The notes: generated by a model not told the origin, from the sequence alone. A DNA stretch of 64,000 bases from Rhizobium sp. GN54 (GCF_021026345.1 NZ_JAJNCZ010000002.1:1-64000), one strand, 5' to 3'. Positions 7,426 to 15,789 are shown, counted from the first letter of the stretch. A program made the numbers and translations.

Positions 7426-8289
7426 TTGACGCAGGTCCCCGACAGGCCCGCGGAAGGCGACCTGCCGCCGCGGGCCGCAGCCGCCGGGCTTGCGGCTGCG
7501 GACGACTGGCGGGCGCTGTTTGCGCGCTATTCGGATATCGTGCTTGTCGCCAACAGCACGGCCTCTGATGTCGCCGCCCTGCGCGCGCAGTATCCGCGGG
7601 ATGCGCTCTTCGTCTTCTTCAATAAGGTCTTCAAGGTCCTCGACCAGCCCTTCGAGGGGCATGCCATCCTCGTCACGCGCGGGCAGCCGCGCGGGGCGGG
7701 CATCGTCTATCGCGGAGAGGTCGACGAGGTCCTGTCCTTCTTCGATAAGGCGCATTTCCTCGGCATCATGAACATCCGCCTCGCCGAGGAGGAAAAGCCG
7801 AACACGTCGGCGGATTTCCACGACGCGCCGACGGGACACTTGGACCTGCGCGGTCATTTCGATCCGCTCTATACTGAGGGCAAGGTGCCGACGAGCGGCT
7901 TTGCCATGGCGCTGTGGCTGAGCGAGTTGCGGCTTCCGGGCACGATCACGCTGGCCGGGTTCTCCGCCCGGCGCAGCGAGAAGTGGCGGGTCGTCTCGGT
8001 CCACGACTGGAGCTTCGAGCAGGTCTTCCTGCGGCTGTTCGCAAGGCTCGGCAAGATCGCGATCCATGGCGGTGCCGGCACCAATGCCTATGCCAGGCTC
8101 GCCGAGCGCTTCCCGGAAATCCCGCCCTCGGAGATCGCGCTGGCGGCATCCGAGGTCCTGTCGGAGCGGCTTTCCAACACCGACGGGGAAGTCGACAAGC
8201 TGATCTCGCTGACCAATTTCATCCGCGCCGCCGACAATTTCCTGCGCCGGCTCAAGCCGTCCGCGCTCAGGCGACGCCGGCGGTCCTGA
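7426..8289 (+). CDS. Putative polysaccharide-biosynthesis protein, possibly sialyl/Kdo-transferase-like
   Basis: 287 residues from TTG 7426, 3 bp after the previous stop; this start is the only one that keeps the conserved N-terminal strand SDIVLVANSTASDVAALR. Further blocks are TSGFAMALWLSELRLPGTITLAGF and VHDWSFEQ. The order of a nucleotide-binding-like N-terminus, a TSG helix, a GI/GF strand end and a VHDW-type histidine again recalls GT42/GT29 sialyltransferase architecture and parallels the protein at 4721-5461. A basic tail ends the protein. Translationally linked to the GT8-like gene. No enzyme activity can be assigned from sequence alone. Confidence 0.6.
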   Translation: MTQVPDRPAEGDLPPRAAAAGLAAADDWRALFARYSDIVLVANSTASDVAALRAQYPRDALFVFFNKVFKVLDQPFEGHAILVTRGQPRGAGIVYRGEVDEVLSFFDKAHFLGIMNIRLAEEEKPNTSADFHDAPTGHLDLRGHFDPLYTEGKVPTSGFAMALWLSELRLPGTITLAGFSARRSEKWRVVSVHDWSFEQVFLRLFARLGKIAIHGGAGTNAYARLAERFPEIPPSEIALAASEVLSERLSNTDGEVDKLISLTNFIRAADNFLRRLKPSALRRRRRS

Positions 8290-8326
8290 GGACGGCCGCG
8301 GCCGTTGCCGCGGCCAGGAGGAGCCC

Positions 8327-8944
8327 ATGCCGCTGCAGAACCGGGTCACGCCCTTCGGCGATATCGTCGCCGTCAGCGCGCGCGGCCTTTTCACCGGAAA
8401 TCGCGGCATCATCCACGATCCCGCCACGCGCAGGCTGACCGGACGGCGGTGGACGACGCGGGCGTGGATCGTCTGCCGGTGCGACTACAAGAACGTCCGG
8501 CGCGCGGTGATGGCGCAGCGCAGCTGGACGGAGCTGTTCTTCCTCGACGAGGCGACCGCCCTTTCCGCCGGGCACCGCCCGTGCTTCCTCTGCCGGCGGG
8601 CGGAGGCGCGTTCGTTCCGGGAAAACTGGAGCGCCGGCAACCGGGTCGCTCTGCCGAAGGCGCCGGACATGGACCTGCGCCTGCACGCCGAACGGCTGGA
8701 GCGCAGCGGCAAGCGGCTGCATCCGCTCACCGGACCGCTCGACGCGCTGCCCGACGGGGCCTTTCTTGCCGCACAGGGGGACGCCTATCTCGTCCGGGAC
8801 GGCGAGACCCTGCTGTGGCGGCCGGAGGGGTACCGGCGCGCGAGCCTGTCCGGTCCCGTCGACGGCCTGCTGACGCCGCCCTCGACGCTTGCCGCCCTTG
8901 CCGCCGGCTACCGGCCGGTACTGCATCCCACGGCCTTCGACTGA
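8327..8944 (+). CDS. Conserved protein of unknown function with CxxCRR motif
   Basis: 205 residues from ATG 8327, with AGGAGG 6 bp upstream. I do not recognise a named domain. Conserved-looking blocks are GNRGIIHDP, RRWTTRAWIVCRCDYKN, WTELFFLDEATALSAGHRPCFLCRR and LHAERL. The HRPCFLCRR segment (about residues 84-92) could bind a metal. No signal peptide or membrane segment is evident, so it is probably cytosolic. It begins 37 bp after the glycosyltransferase-like gene and may be its last operon member, although nothing links it functionally. It converges with the hydrolase gene at 8985. Confidence 0.75.
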   Translation: MPLQNRVTPFGDIVAVSARGLFTGNRGIIHDPATRRLTGRRWTTRAWIVCRCDYKNVRRAVMAQRSWTELFFLDEATALSAGHRPCFLCRRAEARSFRENWSAGNRVALPKAPDMDLRLHAERLERSGKRLHPLTGPLDALPDGAFLAAQGDAYLVRDGETLLWRPEGYRRASLSGPVDGLLTPPSTLAALAAGYRPVLHPTAFD

Positions 8945-8984
8945 CGCCAACCTGCGCTGATACTGGCCGGTTGCGTGGGGGGCA

Positions 8985-9626
8985 TCAGCGGTCGAGCCCT
9001 TCCGCCCAGTCCTTCACCGTCGCGGCCATGGTGCGCAGGTGGTCGGCTGCGGAGAAGCCGGAGAGCTTCTTGCGCGGCTTCAGGTCGTGATCGCCGTCTT
9101 CCAGCCAGAGCAGCCTGATCCGCTCGGAGAGCGGGTAGGTCTCGACTTCGGCGCGGGTGCCGAATTCGTCGCGGGTGCCCTGGCAGATCATGGCGGGCGT
9201 CTGCAGGCCGGTCAGATGGGCGGTACGGAGGGTTTCAGGCTTCCCGGGCGGATGGAAGGGGTATCCGAGGCAGAGCAGGCCCGCGACCGTGCCGGCTGCG
9301 TGCAGATCGTCGGCGATCATGCTCGCGACACGCCCGCCCATCGACTTTCCGCCGATGACGAGCGGGCCGGACGCACCGAGCGCCCGCACGGCGTCGCAAT
9401 ATTCGGGCTTCAGCGTCTCGGCGCGGGGCGGCGGCTTGCGGGCGCCGTCCGTGCGCCTGGCCGCCATGTAGGCGAACTCGAAGCGGGCGACGCGAAGACC
9501 TTCGGTGGCCAGCGCGTGCGCGGCGGCCGTCATGGAGGCGGAATCCATCGGCGCGCCGGCGCCGTGGGCCAGCAGGATCGTGATCGGCGCATCGTCGAGG
9601 CCGTCGAAGAGGAAGCGGTCGGTCAT
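8985..9626 (-). CDS. Alpha/beta hydrolase, KANL3/Tex30-like
   Basis: 213 residues from ATG 9626, chosen over upstream in-frame starts because AGGGA lies 6-10 bp before it and the hydrolase fold starts right there. HGAGAPMDS forms the oxyanion-side loop, GGKSMGGRVAS carries the nucleophile serine (Ser95), and LEDGDHDLKPR near residue 180 carries the catalytic histidine. This GKSMGG version of the nucleophile elbow is typical of small KANL3/Tex30-like hydrolases of unknown substrate. Cytosolic, with no signal. Monocistronic; its promoter would lie in 9627-9700. Confidence 0.85.
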   Translation of the reverse strand: MTDRFLFDGLDDAPITILLAHGAGAPMDSASMTAAAHALATEGLRVARFEFAYMAARRTDGARKPPPRAETLKPEYCDAVRALGASGPLVIGGKSMGGRVASMIADDLHAAGTVAGLLCLGYPFHPPGKPETLRTAHLTGLQTPAMICQGTRDEFGTRAEVETYPLSERIRLLWLEDGDHDLKPRKKLSGFSAADHLRTMAATVKDWAEGLDR

Positions 9627-9726
9627 GGCGGGTCCCTTTGTCCAGGGGCAGGACCATGCGGGCATTCGCGCCGGAGGTAAAGCCTCGCCCGCTATCCGGC
9701 ATCTCGGGGTTTGCGCACGAGTGCCC

Positions 9727-9755
9727 TTGAAATCCGCCGGCGCCGTCCTCATATC
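9727..9755 (+). promoter_or_regulatory. Candidate sigma-70-type promoter
   Basis: TTGAAA (9727-9732), a 17-bp spacer and CATATC (9750-9755) form a reasonable alphaproteobacterial housekeeping promoter pointing right. Transcription from it would start near 9762 and meet the terminator at 9827-9859 about 98 nt later. No coding sequence lies between. Confidence 0.45.
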
Positions 9756-9761
9756 ACCGGT

Positions 9762-9859
9762 CTGCCTGAAAAACGGACGGAAATGGCGTTGGCGTTAGCC
9801 GAGCCGTTTCGTGCCCGACAGGATAAGGGCGCTCCCCGAAAGGGTCGAGCGCCCTTTTT
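9762..9859 (+). ncRNA. Candidate small RNA or transcription-attenuating leader
   Basis: About 98 nt between a promoter-like sequence and a strong intrinsic terminator, with no open frame of consequence. Two internal stems can be drawn: AAACGG (9771-9776) with CCGTTT (9804-9809), which encloses GGC-GTTA-GCC (9791-9800), and then the terminator stem. It could be an independent small RNA, or a conditional leader of the LysE-type gene that starts 135 bp beyond the terminator. I cannot match it to a known family by eye. Confidence 0.4.
9827..9859 (+). terminator. Intrinsic terminator
   Basis: A perfect 8-bp stem GGGCGCTC (9827-9834) / GAGCGCCC (9847-9854) with a 12-nt loop is followed directly by TTTTTG. 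The T-run is only on the right, so it stops rightward transcription. There is no plus-strand gene upstream of it for about 880 bp; the gene before it is on the opposite strand. Between 9627 and 9994 I see no coding sequence. Confidence 0.8.
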
Positions 9860-9994
9860 GCTGTCGGGGTCATGGATTTCTGCAGGCTGCGGCGGATGGG
9901 CGCGGGGCGGGCTTGGCGTCGGGGCGCGGCTTGCGCGGCTGTCCCGGATCGGCGAAAGCTGCAGCGGAGACAAACCGCCAGAGCCGTATCCGAC

Positions 9995-10546
9995 ATGATC
10001 GCCTTTGTCCTGACCTCTTTTGTCATCCTCCTGACACCCGGGCCGACGAACACGGTGCTGGCCGCTTCCGGCGCCGCCTTCGGGCTTTCCTGGGCGCGCC
10101 TGCTGCCGCTGGCCGAAGCTGCCGGCTACGCGCTGGCGATTTCCTTCTTCGCCGTCTTCGCCGCGCTGGTGGCGGACCTGTGGTGGGCGCTGCCGTCGCT
10201 GAAGATCGTCGCCGCCTGCTGGCTGGCCTATTCCGCCATCCGGCTCTGGATCACGTCGCTGGAGATGAAGGGGGCAATGCGCCGGGGCGCCTTCGCTCGC
10301 GTCTTCCTGACCACGCTGGTCAATCCGAAGGCGATGATCGTGGGCATGATGATGATCCCGCAGCCGAACCCGGACGAGATGGTGTGGCGGATTTCGATCT
10401 TCATCGCGCTGTCGTCGCTCGCAGGCCTCGGCTGGGTCGCGCTGGGGGCAGCACTGCCCGGCGGTATCCGCCGCCATTCCTATAAGGGCGCGGCCTTCGT
10501 GCTGGGCGGCTTTTCGCTCTACGCGCTGACGAGCGCGCTCGCCTGA
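9995..10546 (+). CDS. LysE/RhtB-family amino acid exporter
   Basis: 183 residues from ATG 9995; the frame is open further upstream but the first transmembrane helix of the family begins here. The N-terminus IAFVLTSFVILLTPGPTNTVLAAS contains the TPGPTN motif of LysE/RhtB translocators. About five to six hydrophobic segments follow, including a second conserved LVNPKAMIVGMM block near residue 108. It sits in the inner membrane and probably exports amino acids or related metabolites by proton exchange. It is slightly shorter than the usual 200-210 residues. Ribosome site weak. A terminator-bearing leader precedes it (9762-9859). Confidence 0.85.
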   Translation: MIAFVLTSFVILLTPGPTNTVLAASGAAFGLSWARLLPLAEAAGYALAISFFAVFAALVADLWWALPSLKIVAACWLAYSAIRLWITSLEMKGAMRRGAFARVFLTTLVNPKAMIVGMMMIPQPNPDEMVWRISIFIALSSLAGLGWVALGAALPGGIRRHSYKGAAFVLGGFSLYALTSALA

Positions 10547-10673
10547 GGCGTCCTTTCCGCGTCGCCGGAAGCTGCCCTTGATCTGCCCGGCGGATTGGTC
10601 CAACCTTCCGCTTCAGGGCTTTGGCCCGGTTGATCGGCAGACGGTCCTGCCGTGGGGAGGAAAGGGCTGCGCC

Positions 10674-11642
10674 ATGGACGAGCGTGTTCCGCAGAGGGCC
10701 GAGGCAGGCGGTGATCCCGCCGCGCCTTCGCGCCAGATCTGGATCGAGGGCGGCACCTTCCTCATGGGCTCGGACGTCCACTATCCGGAGGAGGCGCCGG
10801 CGCATCCGGTGCGGGTCGACGGTTTTTGGATCGACGTGACGCCGGTGACCAACCGCCAGTTCATGGCCTTCGTCGAGGCGACCGGCTACGTGACCGTCGC
10901 CGAGCGGCCGCCGAGGGTTGAGGACTATCCGGGCGCGAAGCCGCACATGCTCCGTCCGGGCTCGGTCATCTTCGACCCGCCGAAGCGGCTATCCGGAACC
11001 GATCCCTCGCAATGGTGGAACTACAAGTTCGGGGCGGATTGGCGCCGCCCCTATGGCGGGCAGAGCAACATCCGCGGCAAGTACGACCATCCGGTCGTGC
11101 AGGTATCGTTCGAGGATGCGGTTGCCTATGCGCAATGGGCCGGGCGCGACCTGCCGACGGAGGCGGAATGGGAGTTCGCCGCCAAGGGCGGGCTGGAGGG
11201 AGCCGAGTTTGCCTGGGGCGACGAGCTCGTGCCCGACGGTCGGTTCATGGCGAACACCTGGCACGGGCAGTTCCCGACGGAAAACCGCAAGCCCGACGGC
11301 TATGAGCGGACCTCGCCGGTCGGCCGCTTTCCGGCGAATGGCTACGGGCTGCTCGACATGATCGGCAACGTCTGGGAATGGACGAGCGACTACTGGTCCG
11401 TGCGCCATCCCGATCCCGCGCCGTCGCCCTGCTGCGTACCGGCCAATCCGCGCGGCGGGATGGCGGAGGCCAGCCGGGATCCGCGCCTGCCCGACGTCTT
11501 GATCGCGCGCCGCGTGGTCAAGGGCGGATCGCACCTGTGCGCGCCCAACTACTGCCGCCGCTACCGCCCCGCCGCCCGGCATCCGCACGAGGAGAACGCG
11601 GCGACGACCCATATCGGCTTTCGCTGCATATCGCGCGGCTGA
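10674..11642 (+). CDS. Formylglycine-generating enzyme family protein with both active-site cysteines
   Basis: 322 residues from ATG 10674 (GGAGG about 13 bp upstream). FGE-sulfatase fold throughout: GGTFLMGSD, EEAPAHPVRVDGFWID, TNRQFMAFVEATGYVT, PVVQVSFEDAVAYAQWAGRDLPTEAEWE, GNVWEWTSDYW and a C-terminal GGSHLCAPNYCRRYRPAAR. The last block has both cysteines (Cys289 and Cys294) that bind copper and activate oxygen in true formylglycine-generating enzymes, which convert a sulfatase cysteine (CxPxR) to formylglycine. Many relatives without the pair have other functions; here the pair argues for genuine sulfatase maturation. There is no signal peptide. No sulfatase gene is in the window, so it would act on distant partners. 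Confidence 0.88.
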   Translation: MDERVPQRAEAGGDPAAPSRQIWIEGGTFLMGSDVHYPEEAPAHPVRVDGFWIDVTPVTNRQFMAFVEATGYVTVAERPPRVEDYPGAKPHMLRPGSVIFDPPKRLSGTDPSQWWNYKFGADWRRPYGGQSNIRGKYDHPVVQVSFEDAVAYAQWAGRDLPTEAEWEFAAKGGLEGAEFAWGDELVPDGRFMANTWHGQFPTENRKPDGYERTSPVGRFPANGYGLLDMIGNVWEWTSDYWSVRHPDPAPSPCCVPANPRGGMAEASRDPRLPDVLIARRVVKGGSHLCAPNYCRRYRPAARHPHEENAATTHIGFRCISRG

Positions 11643-11729
11643 CGGCCTGCGGCCCGCTTCGGCAGCGCCCTCACTTGTGCCGTCGGCCCGGGCGGGTTAG
11701 GCAGGGGCGACGCCCGGCGCGAGGAGGAC

Positions 11730-12233
11730 ATGATGACGGAAGACCTGAAGGGCGATATCGCCCGGCTCGAGCAGCAGGAGCAGATCCTGCGTTTTTCCCG
11801 CTTCGACCCGGATACGGCGTGGACGCTCGGCGGCATCCTGCGGGAGATCGCGATCGAGCGGCGCGCCGCCATCGCGATCGACATATCCCTGCGGGATCGC
11901 ATCCTCTTCCACACCGTCCTCGACGGCACGTCGACGGATAACGGCGAATGGATCCGTCGCAAGCGCAACACCGTGCTGCGGCTGTGGAATTCGTCCTATC
12001 TCGTCGGGCGCCGGCTGGCGCTCGCCCATCGCGGCCAGGAGGAAGCGCACAACCTGCCGCTCTCCGATTTCGCCACCCATGGCGGCGGCTTCCCGATCCT
12101 GCTGGACGGGATCGGCTGCGTCGGCGCGGTCACGGTCTCCGGCGTGCCACAGCGCATCGACCACGCGATCGTGGCCGACGGCCTCGCCCGGTTGCTCGGC
12201 GTGGATCTCAAGGATGCGCGCCTGCCGGAGTGA
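11730..12233 (+). CDS. UPF0303 / heme-degrading-domain (HbpS-like) protein
   Basis: 167 residues. The gene starts at tandem ATGs (11730 or 11733) after GAGGAGG. The sequence matches the UPF0303 branch of the DUF336/HbpS family: WTLGGILREIAIERRAAIAIDI, WIRRKRNTVLRLWNSS, FATHGGGFPILLDGIGCVGAVTVSG. Members form oligomers, and some related proteins bind heme, corrinoids or small ligands; the role of UPF0303 proteins is not settled. Cytosolic. It lies 87 bp after the formylglycine-generating enzyme gene on the same strand, so co-transcription is possible. It converges with the dipeptidase gene 30 bp later. Confidence 0.85.
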   Translation: MMTEDLKGDIARLEQQEQILRFSRFDPDTAWTLGGILREIAIERRAAIAIDISLRDRILFHTVLDGTSTDNGEWIRRKRNTVLRLWNSSYLVGRRLALAHRGQEEAHNLPLSDFATHGGGFPILLDGIGCVGAVTVSGVPQRIDHAIVADGLARLLGVDLKDARLPE

Positions 12234-12263
12234 CTGGCAGGGGCAAGGTGCGGCCGATCGCGG

Positions 12264-13316
12264 TCAGTGCTCGTGCCAGGCCTCGCCGAGCACGCGCAGC
12301 CAGTTCCTGCGGCAGATCTTCCTGAGGCTGTCGGCATCGTAGCCGGCGGCCGAAAGCGCGGAGACGAGATTCTGGTTTCCGGCCGCGTCGGCGATCGTGG
12401 CGGGGATCATCGCGCCGTCGAAATCCGAGCCCAGCGCGACGCAGTCGATGCCCATCCGCTCGACCATGTAGTCGATGTGGCGGACCATGTCGAAGAGCGG
12501 CGTGCCGGCGCTTTCGCGGCCGTCCGGGCGCAGCATCGTGGTCGCATAGTTCAGCCCGACGACGCCGCGGCTCTCGCGGATCGCGTCCATCTGCCTGTCG
12601 GTGAGGTTGCGGGCGACCGGGGTCAGTGCATGGGCGTTCGAATGGGTGGCGACCAATGGTTGGTCCGTGGTCCTGGCCACGTCCCAGAAGCCCTTTTCGG
12701 TGATGTGCGACAGGTCGATCATGATGCCGAGCCGGTTGCAGGCGCGCACCAAGTCGAAGCCGGCGTCGGTGAGGCCGGGGCCGGTGTCGGGCGACGATGG
12801 AAAGGCGAAGGGGACGCCGTGGCCGAAGATATTGTTGCGGCTCCAGACCGGCCCGAGCGAGCGCAGGCCGGCGGCATGGAAGACCTCGAGGGCGGCAAGG
12901 TCCCGGTCGATCGCCTCGCAGCCCTCCATGTGCAGGACGGCGGCGAAGATGCCTTCCTCCATCGCGTCGCGGATCTCCGCGGTCGAGCGGCACAGGCGCC
13001 AGGCGCCGGCGCGGTCGAGCTGGAAGGCGATCGCGGCCATGGCAAGGGCGGTATCCAGCGACGGCTGGCGTTCGAGCGGCGGCTCCATCGGGGTGTCGTA
13101 GTGGCCGTCGGCATCGGGCCGGCGCAGTTCGAAGCGGCCGGACGAGACGTAGATGGCGCACATGCCGCCGGCGAGGCCGCCTGTGCGGGCCCGCGGGCCG
13201 TCGATATGCCCCTGGTCGGTGCCGTCCCGGAACTCCGCGACCGGATCGCCGCCGCCCTGCATGTTGACGAGCAGCCGCAGCAAGACGTCGTTGTGTCCGT
13301 CGAAGACCAGTTCCAT
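12264..13316 (-). CDS. Membrane dipeptidase (peptidase family M19)
   Basis: 350 residues from ATG 13316 (AGGAAA 7 bp upstream). Zinc-binding motifs of M19 renal-dipeptidase homologues are visible: FDGHNDVLLR at the N-terminus (His8, Asp10), a central LHMEGCEAI with the bridging acidic residue, DLSHITEKGFWDVA and ATHSNAHAL with the histidines, and ALGSDFDGA near residue 270. These enzymes hydrolyse dipeptides, some with D-residues at the C-terminal position. There is no signal peptide here, so it is probably cytosolic, like many proteobacterial members. Length is normal. Divergent from the RTX gene with a 462-bp gap. Confidence 0.9.
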   Translation of the reverse strand: MELVFDGHNDVLLRLLVNMQGGGDPVAEFRDGTDQGHIDGPRARTGGLAGGMCAIYVSSGRFELRRPDADGHYDTPMEPPLERQPSLDTALAMAAIAFQLDRAGAWRLCRSTAEIRDAMEEGIFAAVLHMEGCEAIDRDLAALEVFHAAGLRSLGPVWSRNNIFGHGVPFAFPSSPDTGPGLTDAGFDLVRACNRLGIMIDLSHITEKGFWDVARTTDQPLVATHSNAHALTPVARNLTDRQMDAIRESRGVVGLNYATTMLRPDGRESAGTPLFDMVRHIDYMVERMGIDCVALGSDFDGAMIPATIADAAGNQNLVSALSAAGYDADSLRKICRRNWLRVLGEAWHEH

Positions 13317-13778
13317 GTCGTTTCCTGTCTGCTCCGCCCGGATGCCGTGCCGGCGGAGCGCGTGCACGTCGTTGAGGCCGCCGTCCCGAACCGGGGACGT
13401 GGTTGCCGGCCTGCAACCTAGAGCCGGAACGGACGGGCCGCAAGGGACGGGTGGCGAAGCGATTTACATCGGATTAACAGGTATTTCTAATATATGGACG
13501 GCGTGGGCCTGCGGCGGGTCGTTTCCGGCGTTCAATCCATACGGGAACGCGGGCCAAGCGAGGGGAGCGATCAGCCATGCCGGTGGGCGGCTGCGGGTCT
13601 TCGATGCCGCGTTCTCGCCCGGGAAAACCCCGCAGGCGTTCGTGCTGCATGCGGTCGTTTGCGTCCGGCTCACCGCGGCGGCCGACCGGCTGCGCGCAAA
13701 AGCAGGTCGCCTGCAAGATTTACAACTGTCACAGACAGCTTCTAGTGTGGCCCGCTCAGTTAGCGCGGGAGGCATGTG
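13317..13778. other. Divergent intergenic region before RTX gene
   Basis: 462 bp without a supported gene. An AT-rich patch at 13462-13496 contains a possible promoter (TTTACA 13463-13468, 17 bp, TCTAAT 13486-13491). A second promoter-like pair with an embedded inverted repeat lies close to the RTX start and is listed separately. Small frames open across the region have no ribosome site or recognisable product. Confidence 0.4.
13719..13747 (+). promoter_or_regulatory. Candidate RTX promoter with palindrome in the spacer
   Basis: TTTACA (13719-13724) and CTAGTG (13742-13747) are separated by 17 bp. The spacer holds a perfect inverted repeat CTGTC-ACA-GACAG (13726-13738), placed where a repressor would block polymerase. 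The start codon of the RTX gene is about 30 bp downstream. No candidate regulator gene is adjacent. Confidence 0.4.
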
Positions 13779-15758
13779 ATGGCAGTGGAATTCCGGGTCA
13801 ACAGCTATCAGGGCAACTGGCAGGACGATTCGAACGTCCTGGCACTTCGAAGCGGCGGCTTCCTGGTGACCTGGTCGAGTTATCTCAACGAGTACGACGA
13901 TTCCGATTCGGTCGCCACCTATGTCGCCGGGCAGTTCTACGATGCCAGCGGCCGGCCTTCGGGCGGTGAAACGGTGATGCGGGGCATCATTGGCGCGCAT
14001 TCGGGCTCGCCGCAGGCCACGCAACTGAAGAACGGCAACATCGTCGTGACCTGGGCCGAGGCGCTGGATGACGCGATCTTCTCGAACGGCGCCCATATCA
14101 TGGCGCAGATCTTCGACACCAAGGGCGGAAGGGTCACCGGCGCGTTTCAGGTCGATACCGTTTCGTCCTTCGAGGCGCTCGCGCCGGACGTGGTCGCGAC
14201 CGGCGACGGCGGGTTCGTCGTGTCCTTTGGCCTCGACAGGTCGCAATCCCGGTTCGACGAGGTCTATTCGCGCGCCTATACCGCCAGCGGCCAGGCGCAG
14301 GGTCGGGACAAGGTCCTGAACACCAAGTCATACGACTTCGACGAACTGTTGACCAAGTCCACGGCGCTGACCAACGGCAACAGCGTGATCATCTGGAACT
14401 CCGAGGCGGCGATCAACGACGGCACCAATGACGGCCGCAACCAGTTGCGTGCCAGCCTGCTGGACGAGAAGGGCAGGGTGATCAAATCCGACTTCGCGCT
14501 GACACCGCACAAGGGCGGCGCCGGCGGCTTCTGGAGCGACAGCGAGAACTATGGCTATTCCGTCGCGGCCCGTGCCGGCGGCGGTTTCGCCGTCGTCAAT
14601 CTGGACTGGACGAAATCGGACGATGACGACGCCGGCTCGCTGTCGCTCTATTTCTCCGCCTATGACGACCGGGGCAGGAAAGTGACGGCAGCCACCCCCA
14701 TCTTCGAGAAGGGAACCGTCGTCGGCGACCTCGAGATGGCACGGCTGACGACCGGGCAGTATGTCGTGACCTGGACCCAGGATTCGCTGGTCGCGAGCGA
14801 CATTGGCGACGACGCCTATGGCCTGATCCTGTCGGCGAGCGGCAAGCCGCTCAGCAAGGTGTTCGAGGTCGGAATCGATGCCGATCGCTACGACGATCAG
14901 CAGGACGTGTCCGTCGCGGCGCTGTCGGGCGGCGGCTTCGTCATCACCTACACGTCCGATTCGATCGACATCGACGACGAGGGCATTGCGGGGATGATCT
15001 TCGGCCGCGGCACGGCCGGTGCCGACGACCGCACCGTCGACGCGACCGGCATGCTTTCGGGGCTGGACGGCGACGATCGGCTGAGGGGCGACGGACGTGC
15101 CAATATCCTGTCGGGCGGCCGCGGTGACGATACGCTGCTCGGCAAGAAGGGGGCGGACGAACTGATCGGCGGCACCGGTGCGGACAAGCTTTCCGGCGGC
15201 TCCGGCACCGATACCGCTTCTTACGCCGGGGCGAGCAAGGGCGTGGTGGCGAGCCTGGCGAAGCCGTCGACGAACACCCGGGAGGCGAAAGGGGACAGCT
15301 ATTCCTCGATCGAGAACCTCACCGGGTCGAGCCATTCCGACACGCTGACCGGCGACAAGGGCGCCAACAGGATCTCCGGCGGCTCGGGAAACGACAAGAT
15401 CTACGGCGGCCCTGGCAAGGACGTCCTGATCGGCGATTCCGGCAAGGACAAGTTCGTCTTCAACACCAAGCCGGGTTCGAAGAACGTGGACCGGATCGAC
15501 GATTTCTCGGTCAAGGACGACGTGATCTGGCTCGACAACGATGTCTTCACCCGGGCCGGCAAGGTCGGCGATCTCGCCTCCAAGGCGTTTCACATTGGCG
15601 CCAGGGCGCACGACAAGGACGACCGCGTCATCTACGACAGCAAGAACGGCAAGCTCTGGTATGACCGCGACGGAACCGGTTCGTCCGACGCGATCCTTTT
15701 CGCCACCCTCGACAAGAAGCTGAAGATGACCGCCGGCGACTTCGACATTCTCGCCTGA
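13779..15758 (+). CDS. RTX calcium-binding secreted protein
   Basis: 659 residues from ATG 13779; a GTG immediately before it is in frame, but GGGAGG at 13767-13772 fits the ATG spacing better. Residues 1-420 form a beta-rich passenger with recurring blades ending in GGFLVTW, GGFVVSF, NGNSVIIW, GGFAVVN, GQYVVTW and GGFVITY, suggesting a beta-propeller-like or VCBS-like array. Residues about 430-560 are RTX nonapeptide repeats (GLDGDDRLRGDG, GGRGDDTLLG, GGSGNDKIYGG), interrupted by a GTDTASYAGASKGV segment. The C-terminal 90 residues resemble serralysin-type C-terminal secretion domains (DRIDDFSVKDDVIWLD). There is no Sec signal, consistent with type I secretion. No catalytic motif is seen, so it is probably structural or adhesive. 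It converges with nagA. Confidence 0.85.
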   Translation: MAVEFRVNSYQGNWQDDSNVLALRSGGFLVTWSSYLNEYDDSDSVATYVAGQFYDASGRPSGGETVMRGIIGAHSGSPQATQLKNGNIVVTWAEALDDAIFSNGAHIMAQIFDTKGGRVTGAFQVDTVSSFEALAPDVVATGDGGFVVSFGLDRSQSRFDEVYSRAYTASGQAQGRDKVLNTKSYDFDELLTKSTALTNGNSVIIWNSEAAINDGTNDGRNQLRASLLDEKGRVIKSDFALTPHKGGAGGFWSDSENYGYSVAARAGGGFAVVNLDWTKSDDDDAGSLSLYFSAYDDRGRKVTAATPIFEKGTVVGDLEMARLTTGQYVVTWTQDSLVASDIGDDAYGLILSASGKPLSKVFEVGIDADRYDDQQDVSVAALSGGGFVITYTSDSIDIDDEGIAGMIFGRGTAGADDRTVDATGMLSGLDGDDRLRGDGRANILSGGRGDDTLLGKKGADELIGGTGADKLSGGSGTDTASYAGASKGVVASLAKPSTNTREAKGDSYSSIENLTGSSHSDTLTGDKGANRISGGSGNDKIYGGPGKDVLIGDSGKDKFVFNTKPGSKNVDRIDDFSVKDDVIWLDNDVFTRAGKVGDLASKAFHIGARAHDKDDRVIYDSKNGKLWYDRDGTGSSDAILFATLDKKLKMTAGDFDILA

Positions 15759-15789
15759 CCCCGGGCTAGCCTGACCCGGGCGCGATCCG

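Noticed and set aside
15759-15789. CCCGGG repeats between RTX and nagA as a terminator
   Set aside because: Short self-complementary arms and no T-run on either strand.
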